This document shows positions 52,446-60,700 of a DNA stretch of 64,000 nucleotides, piece by piece (the first letter of the stretch is position 1; every line of letters begins with the position of its first letter). The notes below the pieces were generated by a model. The model saw only the letters and a list, made by a program, of their open reading frames with translations. It was not told where the DNA came from and searched no databases. Position numbers and translations under genes: made by a program. The DNA comes from JASGIT01 sp047601665 (GTDB taxonomy: Bacteria; Pseudomonadota; Gammaproteobacteria; Burkholderiales; Burkholderiaceae_C), in assembly GCA_047601665.1 (NCBI GenBank), contig JASGIT010000001.1, forward strand, positions 310,001 to 374,000, written 5' to 3'.

Positions 52446-53414
52446 TTATTGCTTTGGAATGCCGGCGCGCTGGATCACCGCGCTCCAGCGCTTGATTTCG
52501 CTGGCCAGCAGCGCGGCCTGCTCCTGTGGCGTGCTGCCGCGCGCTTCCACGCCCAGGTCGGCCAGGCGCTTTTTCACGTCGGGCGAGGCGAGGGCCGCGT
52601 TCACGTCCTTGTTCAATTGGGCGATGACGGCGGGCGGCGTCTTGGCGGGTGCGGCCAGCGCGTTCCAGGAGGCGACGTTGAAGCCCTTGCCGGCCGGGTC
52701 GCTTTCGGCCACGGTGGGCACGTTGGGCAGTTCGTCGGCGCGCTTGTCGCCCAGCGTGGCCAGCGCGCGCAGCGCCTTGCCGCTGATCTGCGCCACCACG
52801 GGCGCCAGGATTTCGACCGAGGCGTCGATCTGCTTGCCGCGCAACGCGGTCAGCACGGCGGCGGAACCGTTGAAGGGCACGATCTGCACGTCGATGCCCA
52901 GGGTGGTCTTGAGCAGTTCCGCCGCCAGGTTCTGCGTGCTGCCGATGGCAATGGTGCCGATGTTCAGCGTGCCGGGCTTGGCCTTGGCCTGGGCGATGAG
53001 TTCTTTCAGCGAATGGAAGGGGCTGCCGTTGTCCACCAGCACGGCCAGGTCGAAGTAGCCGAGCATGGAAACGGGCGCGAAGTCCTTGGTGGCGCTGTAG
53101 GGCAGGCTTTTGAACAGCCCTTCGCTGACCGCGCTGGCGTTGGACATGAGCAGCAGCGTGAGCCCGTCGGGCGCGGCGTGCGCCACGGTGGTGGCGGCCA
53201 CCACGCCGCCCGCGCCGGGCTTGTTGTCGATGATGACGGGCTGGCCGGTCATGTCGGCCATCTTCTGCGCCACGCTGCGCGCGGTGAGGTCGGCCACGCC
53301 GCCGGGGCCGAAGGGCACGACGATGCGGATGGGCTGCTTGGCGGCCCGTGCCGCCGTGGCCCAGGGGGCGGCGGCTGCGGCCAGCAAGGCGCTGGAAAAG
53401 TGTCTTCTTTGCAT
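52446..53414 (-). CDS. Bug-family (TctC-like) periplasmic solute-binding protein
   Basis: A 322-residue protein with a twin-arginine-like start (MQRRHFSSALLAAAAAP) that could direct export by Tat or Sec, and Bug motifs VPFGPGGVADLTAR, NKPGAGGVVAATT and KPGTLNIGTI. It binds a small organic acid in the periplasm. It is the first gene of a porin pair on the minus strand. An in-frame upstream extension to 53471 has no signal-peptide logic and is rejected. Confidence 0.92.
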   Translation of the reverse strand: MQRRHFSSALLAAAAAPWATAARAAKQPIRIVVPFGPGGVADLTARSVAQKMADMTGQPVIIDNKPGAGGVVAATTVAHAAPDGLTLLLMSNASAVSEGLFKSLPYSATKDFAPVSMLGYFDLAVLVDNGSPFHSLKELIAQAKAKPGTLNIGTIAIGSTQNLAAELLKTTLGIDVQIVPFNGSAAVLTALRGKQIDASVEILAPVVAQISGKALRALATLGDKRADELPNVPTVAESDPAGKGFNVASWNALAAPAKTPPAVIAQLNKDVNAALASPDVKKRLADLGVEARGSTPQEQAALLASEIKRWSAVIQRAGIPKQ

Positions 53415-53498
53415 GGGTTCGTCTCCAAAGGTATGGGCTGAACTATGGCGGCAAGCCGCCGCGGCTGGCACTGCCTGCCCGCTCTAGCTGGTATACCG

Positions 53499-54701
53499 TC
53501 AAAGCATGGGGGTGCCGGGGTCATCCCACCTGAAGAACGCGCACACGTCCGCCCGCCGCGCCAGCGTGTCGGCCCGGCCAAGTTCCATGAGTTCGCGGGT
53601 ATAGCCCTGCTCGAACAGCAGGTAGCTGACCAGCGCCGCGCCGCGCACGTCCCGCTCGTTGGAGGTGACGCCCAGCGAGCCGAGCAAGGTGCGCACCATC
53701 ACCGGCAACTCGGCCACGTGGCGGGCGGCCACGGCGTCCAGGCGCTGCGAGGGGGCGATCACCAGCAGTTCCACGGGCCGCAGGCTGCTTTGCGCACGCA
53801 ACTCGGGCGGGATGAGGGTGAGCGTGTGGTTCACGCGCTGGGCGCGCTCCACGTCCACCAGCAAGGCGTCCAGGAAGATGTTGGACAGCGCATGGCCCGC
53901 CACCTGCGCCAGCGTGGGGTAGGTGGCGGTGGGGGGCTCCGCGTCCGGCGGCTCGACCAGGCGGCCCGCGCCCACCACCAGCAGGCGCTCGGCCCCCAGG
54001 TGGATGGCCGGGGCCAGCGGCGCGGACTGGCGCATGGAGCCGTCGCCGAAGTATTCGATGCGCCCCTCCACCGGCACGGCCTGCGCCGGGAAGACGAACG
54101 GTATCGCCGCCGACGCCAGCAGATGCTCGGACTGGATGCGGCAGCGCACGGCGCGGCGCTGCGAGCGCGTCCAGCCGGGCATGTGGTCCTCGGCGTCGAA
54201 AAAGGTCACGTGGTCGCCCGTGCTGTAGCTGGACGCGGTGACCGCCAGCGCGCGCAGGTGCCCGTTCTGGATGAGGCGCGGCAGCCGGTCCAGCGGCACC
54301 AGGTGCGCCAGCAGCCGCTCCAGCGGCGCGTTGTTCAGCAGCGACTGCGGCCGCGTGCGCCGCCAGCGCGCCAGCGCCCAGCCCAGCGACAGCAGGGTGA
54401 GCCAGCGCGCGCCGCTCTTCATCACGCTGAGCGAATCGGCCTGGTACACCTCCTTGACGTGGACGTTGCGCCAGGCATGGGCGATGCGGCGCACGGCGCG
54501 GTCGAAGTGGTCCGCGCCGCAGGCCAGCGCCGCGCCGTTGATGGCGCCCGCCGAGGTGCCGGTGATGATGGGGAACGGGTTGTCCGCCCGGCCCTGGCCG
54601 CACAGGCGGCGCAGGTCGGCGATGGCTTCGAGCACCCCCGCCTGGTAGGCCGCGCGCGCGCCGCCGCCGCTGAGCAGCAGGCCCGTCAGAGGCTGCGGCA
54701 T
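53499..54701 (-). CDS. Patatin-like phospholipase
   Basis: A 400-residue patatin-family lipid hydrolase. The oxyanion-hole motif SGGGARAAYQAG starts at residue 11, the nucleophile Ser50 lies in GTSAG, and the catalytic Asp is in FGDGSMRQ. The dyad Ser-Asp is complete. Members release fatty acids from phospholipids; roles range from virulence to membrane remodelling. It is co-directional with, and 7 bp downstream of, the Mrr-like gene. Confidence 0.9.
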   Translation of the reverse strand: MPQPLTGLLLSGGGARAAYQAGVLEAIADLRRLCGQGRADNPFPIITGTSAGAINGAALACGADHFDRAVRRIAHAWRNVHVKEVYQADSLSVMKSGARWLTLLSLGWALARWRRTRPQSLLNNAPLERLLAHLVPLDRLPRLIQNGHLRALAVTASSYSTGDHVTFFDAEDHMPGWTRSQRRAVRCRIQSEHLLASAAIPFVFPAQAVPVEGRIEYFGDGSMRQSAPLAPAIHLGAERLLVVGAGRLVEPPDAEPPTATYPTLAQVAGHALSNIFLDALLVDVERAQRVNHTLTLIPPELRAQSSLRPVELLVIAPSQRLDAVAARHVAELPVMVRTLLGSLGVTSNERDVRGAALVSYLLFEQGYTRELMELGRADTLARRADVCAFFRWDDPGTPML

Positions 54702-54708
54702 GGCTGCA

Positions 54709-55284
54709 TCACCCTTTGCGCAGCAGTGCGGCCAGTGCGTCGCCGGTCAGCACCTGGAGGCCCTGGTCGCGCGCGAACAGGCGGGCGTTGTCGGACAGCG
54801 GCTGCAGGGCCACGTAGATGGCCGCCTGTGCGCTCTCGTCGGCCTCACGCGCCGCTTGCAAGGCGCGCAGCGGCTCCACGCCGTGGCTGGCGGCCTTCCA
54901 GCGGCGGGCGCTGACCAGGGCGCTCTGGCCGCCCTTTTCCAGCCGCAGGTCATAGGCCGCCGCGCTGCTGGCCTGCACGGCATAGCCCTCGGCCCGCCAG
55001 GCGCGGGCGAGGGCGTCGGCAAAATCCTTCCAGGGCTGGTAGGCGGCGATCTCCAGCGCCTGCTGCACCTGCGCCGGGCTGGGCGCGCGCGCCTGCCGCC
55101 ACGCGGCCATGCAGAACACCACCCACACCGGCAGCGCACCCAGCGCGGCAAAGGGCGCGATGTGGCGCGGGAACAGCGCCAGCGCCGCCAGCGTCATCGC
55201 GGCGGCCACCAGCAGGCTCACCCACCAGCGCGAGCGCAGCAGGACGGCGAAGAGGGAGTTGGGGGAGGGTTTGAACAATTTCAC
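54709..55284 (-). CDS. Membrane-anchored Mrr-like restriction endonuclease-fold protein, degenerate active site
   Basis: A 191-residue protein: two membrane helices (about residues 18-38 and 44-62) then a domain resembling the Mrr/type IV restriction fold (GYAVQASSAAAYDLRLEKGG, SALVSARRW). The expected catalytic D-(E/Q)xK reads Asp in YDL but Ser-Ala-Arg where Gln/Glu-x-Lys belongs, so nuclease activity is doubtful. The gene ends 7 bp before the patatin gene and is divergent from apbC. Function unknown. Confidence 0.72.
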   Translation of the reverse strand: MKLFKPSPNSLFAVLLRSRWWVSLLVAAAMTLAALALFPRHIAPFAALGALPVWVVFCMAAWRQARAPSPAQVQQALEIAAYQPWKDFADALARAWRAEGYAVQASSAAAYDLRLEKGGQSALVSARRWKAASHGVEPLRALQAAREADESAQAAIYVALQPLSDNARLFARDQGLQVLTGDALAALLRKG

Positions 55285-55321
55285 GGCGGCTAGACTAGCT
55301 GACTCTAGGAGTTATCGACCC

Positions 55322-56413
55322 ATGACATTCACGGAACAGGGCATTTTGTCCGCTATTTCTCAGGTAAAGGATCCGCACACGGGCCAGGATTTCGTCAGCA
55401 CGCGCGCCGTGCGCAACGTGCAGATCAACGGCGACGACGTGGCCTTCGAGGTCGAACTCGGCTACCCCGCGCAAAGCCTGTGGGCCGACCTGCGCGGCCA
55501 GTTCATCGCCGCCGCGCGCACCGTGCCCGGCGTGGCCCATGTCTCGGTCAATATCTCGACCAAGGTCGTCGCCCACGCCGTGCAGCGCGGCGTGCAGCTG
55601 CTGCCGGGCGTGAAGAACATCATCGCCATCGCCTCGGGCAAGGGCGGCGTGGGCAAGAGCACCACCGCCGTGAACCTGGCGCTGGCGCTGGCGGCGGAAG
55701 GCGCCAACGTGGGCCTGCTGGACGCCGACATCTACGGCCCCAGCCAGCCCATGATGACGGGCGCATCGGGCAAGGTGGAGAGCCTGGACGGCAAGTTCAT
55801 GGAGCCCAAGCGCGCGGTGGGCCTGCAGGTCAACTCCATCGGCTTCCTGGTCAGCGACGAGCAGGCCATGATCTGGCGCGGCCCCATGGCCAGCCAGGCG
55901 CTGGAGCAGCTCATCACGCAAACGCGCTGGGACGACCTGGACTACCTCGTCATCGACATGCCCCCTGGCACCGGCGACATCCAGCTCACCCTGTCGCAGA
56001 AAGTGCCGCTCACCGGCGCGGTGATCGTCACCACGCCGCAGGACATCGCGCTGCTCGACGCCAAGAAGGGCATCACCATGTTCCAGAAGGTGAACGTGCC
56101 CATCCTCGGCATCGTCGAGAACATGGCCGTGCACATCTGCACCCAGTGCGGCCACGTGGAGCACATCTTCGGCCACGACGGCGGCAAGAAGCTGGCCGAG
56201 GGCTACGGCATGGACTACCTGGGCGCGCTGCCGCTGCAACTGTCCATCCGCGAACAGGCCGACTCGGGCCGCCCCAGCGTGGCGGCGGAACCCGACGGCG
56301 AGGTGGCGCGCATCTACAAGACCATCGCGCGCACGGTGGCGGTGAAGATCGCGCAGCAGGGCAAGGATTTTTCGAGCAAGTTTCCGACGATCACGGTGAG
56401 CAAGGACACCTGA
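55322..56413 (+). CDS. apbC: Iron-sulfur cluster carrier ATPase ApbC/Mrp
   Basis: A 363-residue P-loop ATPase. An N-terminal MIP18-like domain (about residues 1-90) precedes the deviant Walker A GKGGVGKST (about 106-114), DADIYGPSQP, and the C-terminal HICTQCGH with the two Cys that bridge a [4Fe-4S] cluster between subunits. It delivers clusters to apo-proteins. It is divergent from the Mrr-like gene with a 37-bp gap. Confidence 0.95.
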   Translation: MTFTEQGILSAISQVKDPHTGQDFVSTRAVRNVQINGDDVAFEVELGYPAQSLWADLRGQFIAAARTVPGVAHVSVNISTKVVAHAVQRGVQLLPGVKNIIAIASGKGGVGKSTTAVNLALALAAEGANVGLLDADIYGPSQPMMTGASGKVESLDGKFMEPKRAVGLQVNSIGFLVSDEQAMIWRGPMASQALEQLITQTRWDDLDYLVIDMPPGTGDIQLTLSQKVPLTGAVIVTTPQDIALLDAKKGITMFQKVNVPILGIVENMAVHICTQCGHVEHIFGHDGGKKLAEGYGMDYLGALPLQLSIREQADSGRPSVAAEPDGEVARIYKTIARTVAVKIAQQGKDFSSKFPTITVSKDT

Positions 56414-56429
56414 TGAAGCTCCTGAAAAG

Positions 56430-56470
56430 TGAGCACCCAGCGCTTACGACATAAGCGCTACAGGGCAAAA
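56430..56470. repeat. Copy 8 of palindromic intergenic repeat
   Basis: AGCGCTTA (56439-56446) and TAAGCGCT (56452-56459) form an exact 8-bp inverted repeat in the 76-bp gap between apbC and fdhD. It lacks a clear T-tract. Confidence 0.6.
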
Positions 56471-56489
56471 ATACCGAAAACCATCTCCC

Positions 56490-57293
56490 ATGGCGAGCGA
56501 ACCGACCATCCAGCCCTGTTCCCGCCCCGCCAACGTCCAGCGTTGGAATGGCGGGCACCGTACCGAGGACATGCGCGAACTCGCCGCCGAAGTACCCGTG
56601 GCCCTGGTGTTCAACGGTATTTCGCACGCGGTGATGATGGCCACGCCTCAAGACCTGGCCGCATTCGCCGTGGGCTTCGCGCTGAGCGAGGGCATCGTGG
56701 ACGGCCCCGCCGACTGCCGCGACATGGAAGTCGCCACGCACAGCGAGGGCTGCACCATCCACATGGAAATCGCCCCGCGCCAGTTCGCCCGCCTGAAAGA
56801 ACACCGCCGCGCCCTCGCCGGACGCACCGGCTGCGGCCTGTGCGGCGTGGACAGCCTGGCCGCGCTGGATTTGCACCCGGCCCCGCTCGCCCCCCAGCCC
56901 TGGCTGGCAAGGCTGGACGCCGCCACCGTGCTGCGCCCCTTTGATCAACTGGCCGCGCACCAGCCCCTCAACGCCCGCACCGGCGCGCTGCACGCCGCGG
57001 GCTGGGCGACGCCCGAAGGCAGGTTGACCGACGTGCTCGAAGACGTGGGCCGCCACAACGCGCTCGACAAATTGCTGGGCCGCCTGGCGCTGGCGGGCCG
57101 CCTGGGCGAACCCGGCTTCGTGGTGATGACCAGCCGCACCAGCTACGAACTGGTGCGCAAATGCGCCCGGCTGCATGTGGGGGCGCTGGCAACGGTCTCC
57201 GCCCCCACGGCGCTGGCCGTGCAACTGGCGCAAGAGGCCCACATGCAGCTATGGGCGCTGTGCCGCCCGCCCCATGCCACGCGGTATGCCTGA
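56490..57293 (+). CDS. fdhD: Formate dehydrogenase accessory sulfurtransferase FdhD
   Basis: A 267-residue protein with the family markers VALVFNGISHAVMMATP, the sulfur-transfer Cys pair Cys115/Cys118 in GCGLCG, and VTDVLEDVGRHNALDKL-like LEDVGRHNALDKL. It passes sulfur from a cysteine desulfurase to the molybdenum cofactor of formate dehydrogenase. No formate dehydrogenase genes lie in the window. The metallophosphoesterase gene follows 2 bp later. Confidence 0.94.
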   Translation: MASEPTIQPCSRPANVQRWNGGHRTEDMRELAAEVPVALVFNGISHAVMMATPQDLAAFAVGFALSEGIVDGPADCRDMEVATHSEGCTIHMEIAPRQFARLKEHRRALAGRTGCGLCGVDSLAALDLHPAPLAPQPWLARLDAATVLRPFDQLAAHQPLNARTGALHAAGWATPEGRLTDVLEDVGRHNALDKLLGRLALAGRLGEPGFVVMTSRTSYELVRKCARLHVGALATVSAPTALAVQLAQEAHMQLWALCRPPHATRYA

Positions 57294-57295
57294 CC

Positions 57296-58090
57296 ATGAA
57301 CATCCAACTCCTGTCCGACCTGCACCTCGAAGTCCACCCGCACTTCCAGCCCCGGCCCGCGCCCGGCGCGGATGTGCTGGTGCTGGCGGGCGACATCGGG
57401 TCGTACCAGAGCGGCTCGCAACTCGCTGACGAGGATTTCGGCCTGCCGCGCTTTGCCCGCTGGCCCGTGCCCGTGCTCTACGTACCCGGCAACCACGAGT
57501 ACGACGCACAGGACTTCGACGCCGCCCACGCGCGCCTGCGCGCCGCCTGCGAGCGCTGGGGGCTGATCTGGCTGGAACGCGAAACCGTGGTGCTGCACGG
57601 CGTGCGCTTCGTCGGCGCCACGCTGTGGGCGGACTTCGACGCGCTGGCCGCCAGCGAGCCCACGCCAGCCCGCCAGGAGGCCCAGCGCAGCAAGGCCTTC
57701 CGCGCCGCCAACTTCTACCTGAACAAGACCGGCGGCACGCGCCACGGCCAGCCCTTCCTGGCCGAAGCCGTGCGCGCCGAGGCACAGGCCAGCCAGGCCT
57801 GGCTGCGCGCCGCACTGCAAGCGCCGTTCGACGGCCCCACCGTGGCCGTCACCCACTTCGCGCCCAGCCTGTTGAGCGCCGACCCGCGCTACGGCCTCAC
57901 GCCCGGCACCGCGGGCTTTTGCAACGCGCTGGACGACCTGCTGCCCCACGCCCGCCTGTGGCTGCACGGCCATTTGCACGCGCCCAGCGACTACGTGAGC
58001 CGGGGCTGCCGCGTGGTGGCCAACCCGCTGGGGTATGCGAAGAAGGGAGAGCAGGCGGGCTTTCAGCCTGCGGGGTGCATCAGGCTCTGA
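57296..58090 (+). CDS. Calcineurin-like metallophosphoesterase
   Basis: A 264-residue protein with the metal-binding motifs of the family: LSDLHLE (Asp8, His10), AGDIGS, GNHEYD, THFAP and HGHLH in order. Such enzymes hydrolyse phosphodiesters or phosphomonoesters with two metal ions. The start ATG at 57296 is two bases after the fdhD stop. It may be co-transcribed with fdhD, but no functional link is known. Substrate not predictable. Confidence 0.9.
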   Translation: MNIQLLSDLHLEVHPHFQPRPAPGADVLVLAGDIGSYQSGSQLADEDFGLPRFARWPVPVLYVPGNHEYDAQDFDAAHARLRAACERWGLIWLERETVVLHGVRFVGATLWADFDALAASEPTPARQEAQRSKAFRAANFYLNKTGGTRHGQPFLAEAVRAEAQASQAWLRAALQAPFDGPTVAVTHFAPSLLSADPRYGLTPGTAGFCNALDDLLPHARLWLHGHLHAPSDYVSRGCRVVANPLGYAKKGEQAGFQPAGCIRL

Positions 58091-58097
58091 CCCGCGC

Positions 58098-58595
58098 TCA
58101 ACGCCCTTCCGGCAGCTTCTCTATGCTGCCCGAGCGCTTCACGCGGCCATCGGGGCCAAAGGTCACGGTGAACACCATTTCGCGCGTGGGCGGGTCGATC
58201 CAGTTCCAGTCCCAGTCGGTCTCCTGCTTGAGCTGGAAGGTCATGCGCTTGGCGGGCATTCCCAACATGCGGCGTATGGTCTCCTGGTCCATGCCGGGCT
58301 GCACCTTCTCGAAGTTGTGCGGCGCCAGCACCTGGCGCAGCGCGGTCATCTTGCCGTTGGGGCCGATGGTGATCATGTAGTTCTGGTGGCCCATGGGCTG
58401 GCGGTTGTATTCCAGCGTGTGCGAGCCGTCGGCCTCCTGCCACACGTTGTCGGGCGCGCCGAAGCGGTCGCGCACATCCACTTCGGTGGACACGTCTTCT
58501 TCCAGTTCCTTGATGCGCTGCTGGTCGCAGGCGCTCAGGGCGGACAGGGCCAGCAGGGCGCAGGCAGCGGCGGCAAGGCGGAGCAAGGGCGTCAT
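58098..58595 (-). CDS. BamE/SmpA-like outer-membrane lipoprotein
   Basis: A 165-residue lipoprotein: signal peptide ending LSALSAC (lipid Cys26), then a BamE-like fold with the repeated pattern RDRFGAPDNVW and VQPGMDQETIRRMLGMP. Two BamE-type segments appear in tandem. Members such as BamE help outer-membrane protein insertion, but this duplicated form may have another role, so no symbol is given. It is divergent from the DUF3460 gene with a 39-bp gap. Confidence 0.8.
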   Translation of the reverse strand: MTPLLRLAAAACALLALSALSACDQQRIKELEEDVSTEVDVRDRFGAPDNVWQEADGSHTLEYNRQPMGHQNYMITIGPNGKMTALRQVLAPHNFEKVQPGMDQETIRRMLGMPAKRMTFQLKQETDWDWNWIDPPTREMVFTVTFGPDGRVKRSGSIEKLPEGR

Positions 58596-58634
58596 AGGGC
58601 GATAAAATTGAAGGCTCTTCGCAAAGGTTACCCC

Positions 58635-58838
58635 ATGTCCATCTTCCGCCGCCCCGACTACCAGTCCGACGCCACGCAGTTCATCAACAAGCTCAAGGCC
58701 GACCGCCCCGAGCTGGACGCGCAGCAGCAGGCCGGCCGCGCGCTGCTGTGGGACAAGCAGGTGGACCGCACCGTCTGGCAAGACCTGCGCGCGGGCAGCG
58801 TGGCGCAGAAGCCCTACGTCTACTCCAACAACGCCTGA
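58635..58838 (+). CDS. DUF3460 family small protein
   Basis: A 67-residue soluble protein starting MSIFRRPDYQSDATQFIN, characteristic of the DUF3460 family of betaproteobacteria, and ending KPYVYSNN. Function unknown. It is directly followed, eight bases later, by scpA in the same direction, an arrangement I recall as typical of Comamonadaceae, so it may be co-transcribed. Confidence 0.85.
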   Translation: MSIFRRPDYQSDATQFINKLKADRPELDAQQQAGRALLWDKQVDRTVWQDLRAGSVAQKPYVYSNNA

Positions 58839-58846
58839 CCCTGGTT

Positions 58847-59668
58847 TTGAGCGGCGACAGCCTGCCCGCCGTCGTGGACCAGGTGGCGCTCGCGCGCCTG
58901 TACGGCGAGCCGCTGTTCGCGCTGCCGAACGACCTCTACATCCCGCCCGACGCGCTGGAGGTCTTTCTCGAAGCGTTCGAAGGCCCGCTGGATCTGCTGC
59001 TGTACCTGATCCGCAAGCAGAACTTCAACATCCTCGACATCCCCATGGTCGGCGTCACGCGCCAGTACCTCGCGTATGTGGACGAAATCCGCAGCCGCAA
59101 CCTGGAACTGGCCGCCGAGTACCTGCTGATGGCGGCGATGCTGATCGAGATCAAGTCGCGCATGTTGCTGCCGCCCAAGAAGCAGGAGGGCGAGCAGGAG
59201 GCCGAGGACCCACGCGCCGAACTGGTGCGCCGTCTGCTCGAATACGAGCAGATGAAGCTCGCCGCCCAGCGCCTGGGCACGCTGCCGCAGTACGGGCGCG
59301 ACTTCCTGAAGGCGCAGGTCGCCATCGAGCAGAGCCTGCAGCCGCGCTTCCCCGACGTGCACCTGGCCGACCTGCAGGAGGCGTGGCGCGACATCCTCAA
59401 GCGCGCCCGGCTCGTGCAGCACCACCGCATCACGCGCGAGGAACTGAGCGTGCGCGAGTACATGGGCATGGTGCTGCGCGCGCTGCAGGGGCGGCGCTTC
59501 GTGGAGTTCGAGGACCTGTTCCAGCCCGAGAAAGGCAGCACCGTGCTGGTGGTGACCTTCATCGCGCTGCTGGAGCTGGCCAAGGAAACGCTGATCGAGA
59601 TCACGCAGGCCGAAGCCTTCGCGCCTATCTACGTGCGGCAGGCGTTCACATCAAACCCAGCGCCTTAG
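58847..59668 (+). CDS. scpA: Segregation and condensation protein ScpA
   Basis: A 273-residue kleisin-family protein. Diagnostic stretches are FEGPLDLLLYLIRKQNFNILDIPM and ELAAEYLLMAAMLIEIKSRMLLP (parts of each suffice), and the C-terminal winged helix. ScpA bridges the SMC heads with ScpB in chromosome condensation. No ATG precedes the conserved start, so a TTG at 58847 is proposed; it has no strong ribosome-binding site, making the start uncertain. The end overlaps the convergent gene by 23 bp. Confidence 0.9.
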   Translation: MSGDSLPAVVDQVALARLYGEPLFALPNDLYIPPDALEVFLEAFEGPLDLLLYLIRKQNFNILDIPMVGVTRQYLAYVDEIRSRNLELAAEYLLMAAMLIEIKSRMLLPPKKQEGEQEAEDPRAELVRRLLEYEQMKLAAQRLGTLPQYGRDFLKAQVAIEQSLQPRFPDVHLADLQEAWRDILKRARLVQHHRITREELSVREYMGMVLRALQGRRFVEFEDLFQPEKGSTVLVVTFIALLELAKETLIEITQAEAFAPIYVRQAFTSNPAP

Positions 59669-60587
59669 CCTCGGCCTCGTAGTGCGGGTACGAGGCCTTC
59701 ATGGTCGCGCCGTTCAGAATCATCTCGGCCGCCAGCTTGCGCGTGCCGGCCTCGAACACCTGGGTGCGCACCCACACGGATTCGGTGCGCGCGCTCTCGC
59801 TCAGGGCGATGATTTCGCGCTCCAGCTCGTAGTCCTGGTCGACGAACAGCGGGCCGTCGATCAGGCGGATCTGCTGCCCCGCGAACAGCCCCACGGCAGG
59901 CTTGCGCCCATGCAGGCCCGACTGCCCCACGGTGGAGCCCAATAGCACGCTGATCATCTCGGTGGGGATGATGGGCCGGCCCCAGGGCGACTTCGCGCCG
60001 CCCTCGGGCGTGTACCAGTCGCAGGGCTCGGTGATCACCTTGAGCTTGTCGGCCAGCGTGAACGGGTAGTAGTCGCCCATGTGCTGGTCGTAGCCCATGC
60101 GGATTTTCTCGACCGCCGCGCCGCGCTGGCCCACCTTCAGGTCGCGGTTGATCACCAGCCCCTGCGGCGGGCGCAGCTTGGCGATGCGCACCAGCAGTTC
60201 GTGCGGGTGCTCGTCCGCGTTGCCCACCGAGGCCGTGCCCGTCAGCACCGGCGTGCCGTCGGCCTTCTCGGCGTGCAGGCGCACGAAGCGCGCGCCCGGC
60301 GCGGGCAGCTCGACGAAGGCGCGCACCGATTCGCCCTCCACCACCATATTCTGGTAATGGGCGCTGATGCAGCCGGTGTGGAACCACTCGTTGCCGAACA
60401 CGTGCGCCAGCAGCGGGTCGAACTGGCTGAAGTGCGTGGGCCCCTCGATGGGCCCGGCGCGCAGGCCCAGGTTCTCGGCGGTGTCGTCGTCGTGGATGGA
60501 CTTGTGGCCGTCGTACTTCTGCTCGGCCAGCATCTGGCGCGGCTGGCGCAGCGGGCCAGCAAGGGTGATGGGGGTAGAAAAGGTCAT
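59646..60587 (-). CDS. MaoC/hotdog-like protein of unknown specificity
   Basis: A 313-residue soluble protein with two hotdog-like halves. The first has FSQFDPLLAHVFGNEWFHTG and the phrase VRAFVELPAPGARFVRLHAEK; the second has GQQIRLIDGPLFVDQDYELER. These resemble MaoC-like hydratases or thioesterases that work on acyl-CoA, but I do not recognise a characterised member. The start ATG may be at 60587 or three codons upstream at 60596. It is convergent with scpA and overlaps its end. Confidence 0.72.
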   Translation of the reverse strand: MTFSTPITLAGPLRQPRQMLAEQKYDGHKSIHDDDTAENLGLRAGPIEGPTHFSQFDPLLAHVFGNEWFHTGCISAHYQNMVVEGESVRAFVELPAPGARFVRLHAEKADGTPVLTGTASVGNADEHPHELLVRIAKLRPPQGLVINRDLKVGQRGAAVEKIRMGYDQHMGDYYPFTLADKLKVITEPCDWYTPEGGAKSPWGRPIIPTEMISVLLGSTVGQSGLHGRKPAVGLFAGQQIRLIDGPLFVDQDYELEREIIALSESARTESVWVRTQVFEAGTRKLAAEMILNGATMKASYPHYEAEAKALGLM

Positions 60588-60700
60588 GCCCGCCATGCTG
60601 CCCAATCCGCGCGCGAAGCGCTGTCGCGCAGGTCACTGCGCCCGGTCCGCAGAGGCCGCTAAGCTCCGCCACGCATCCCCATAAAACCACAGGAGACAAC

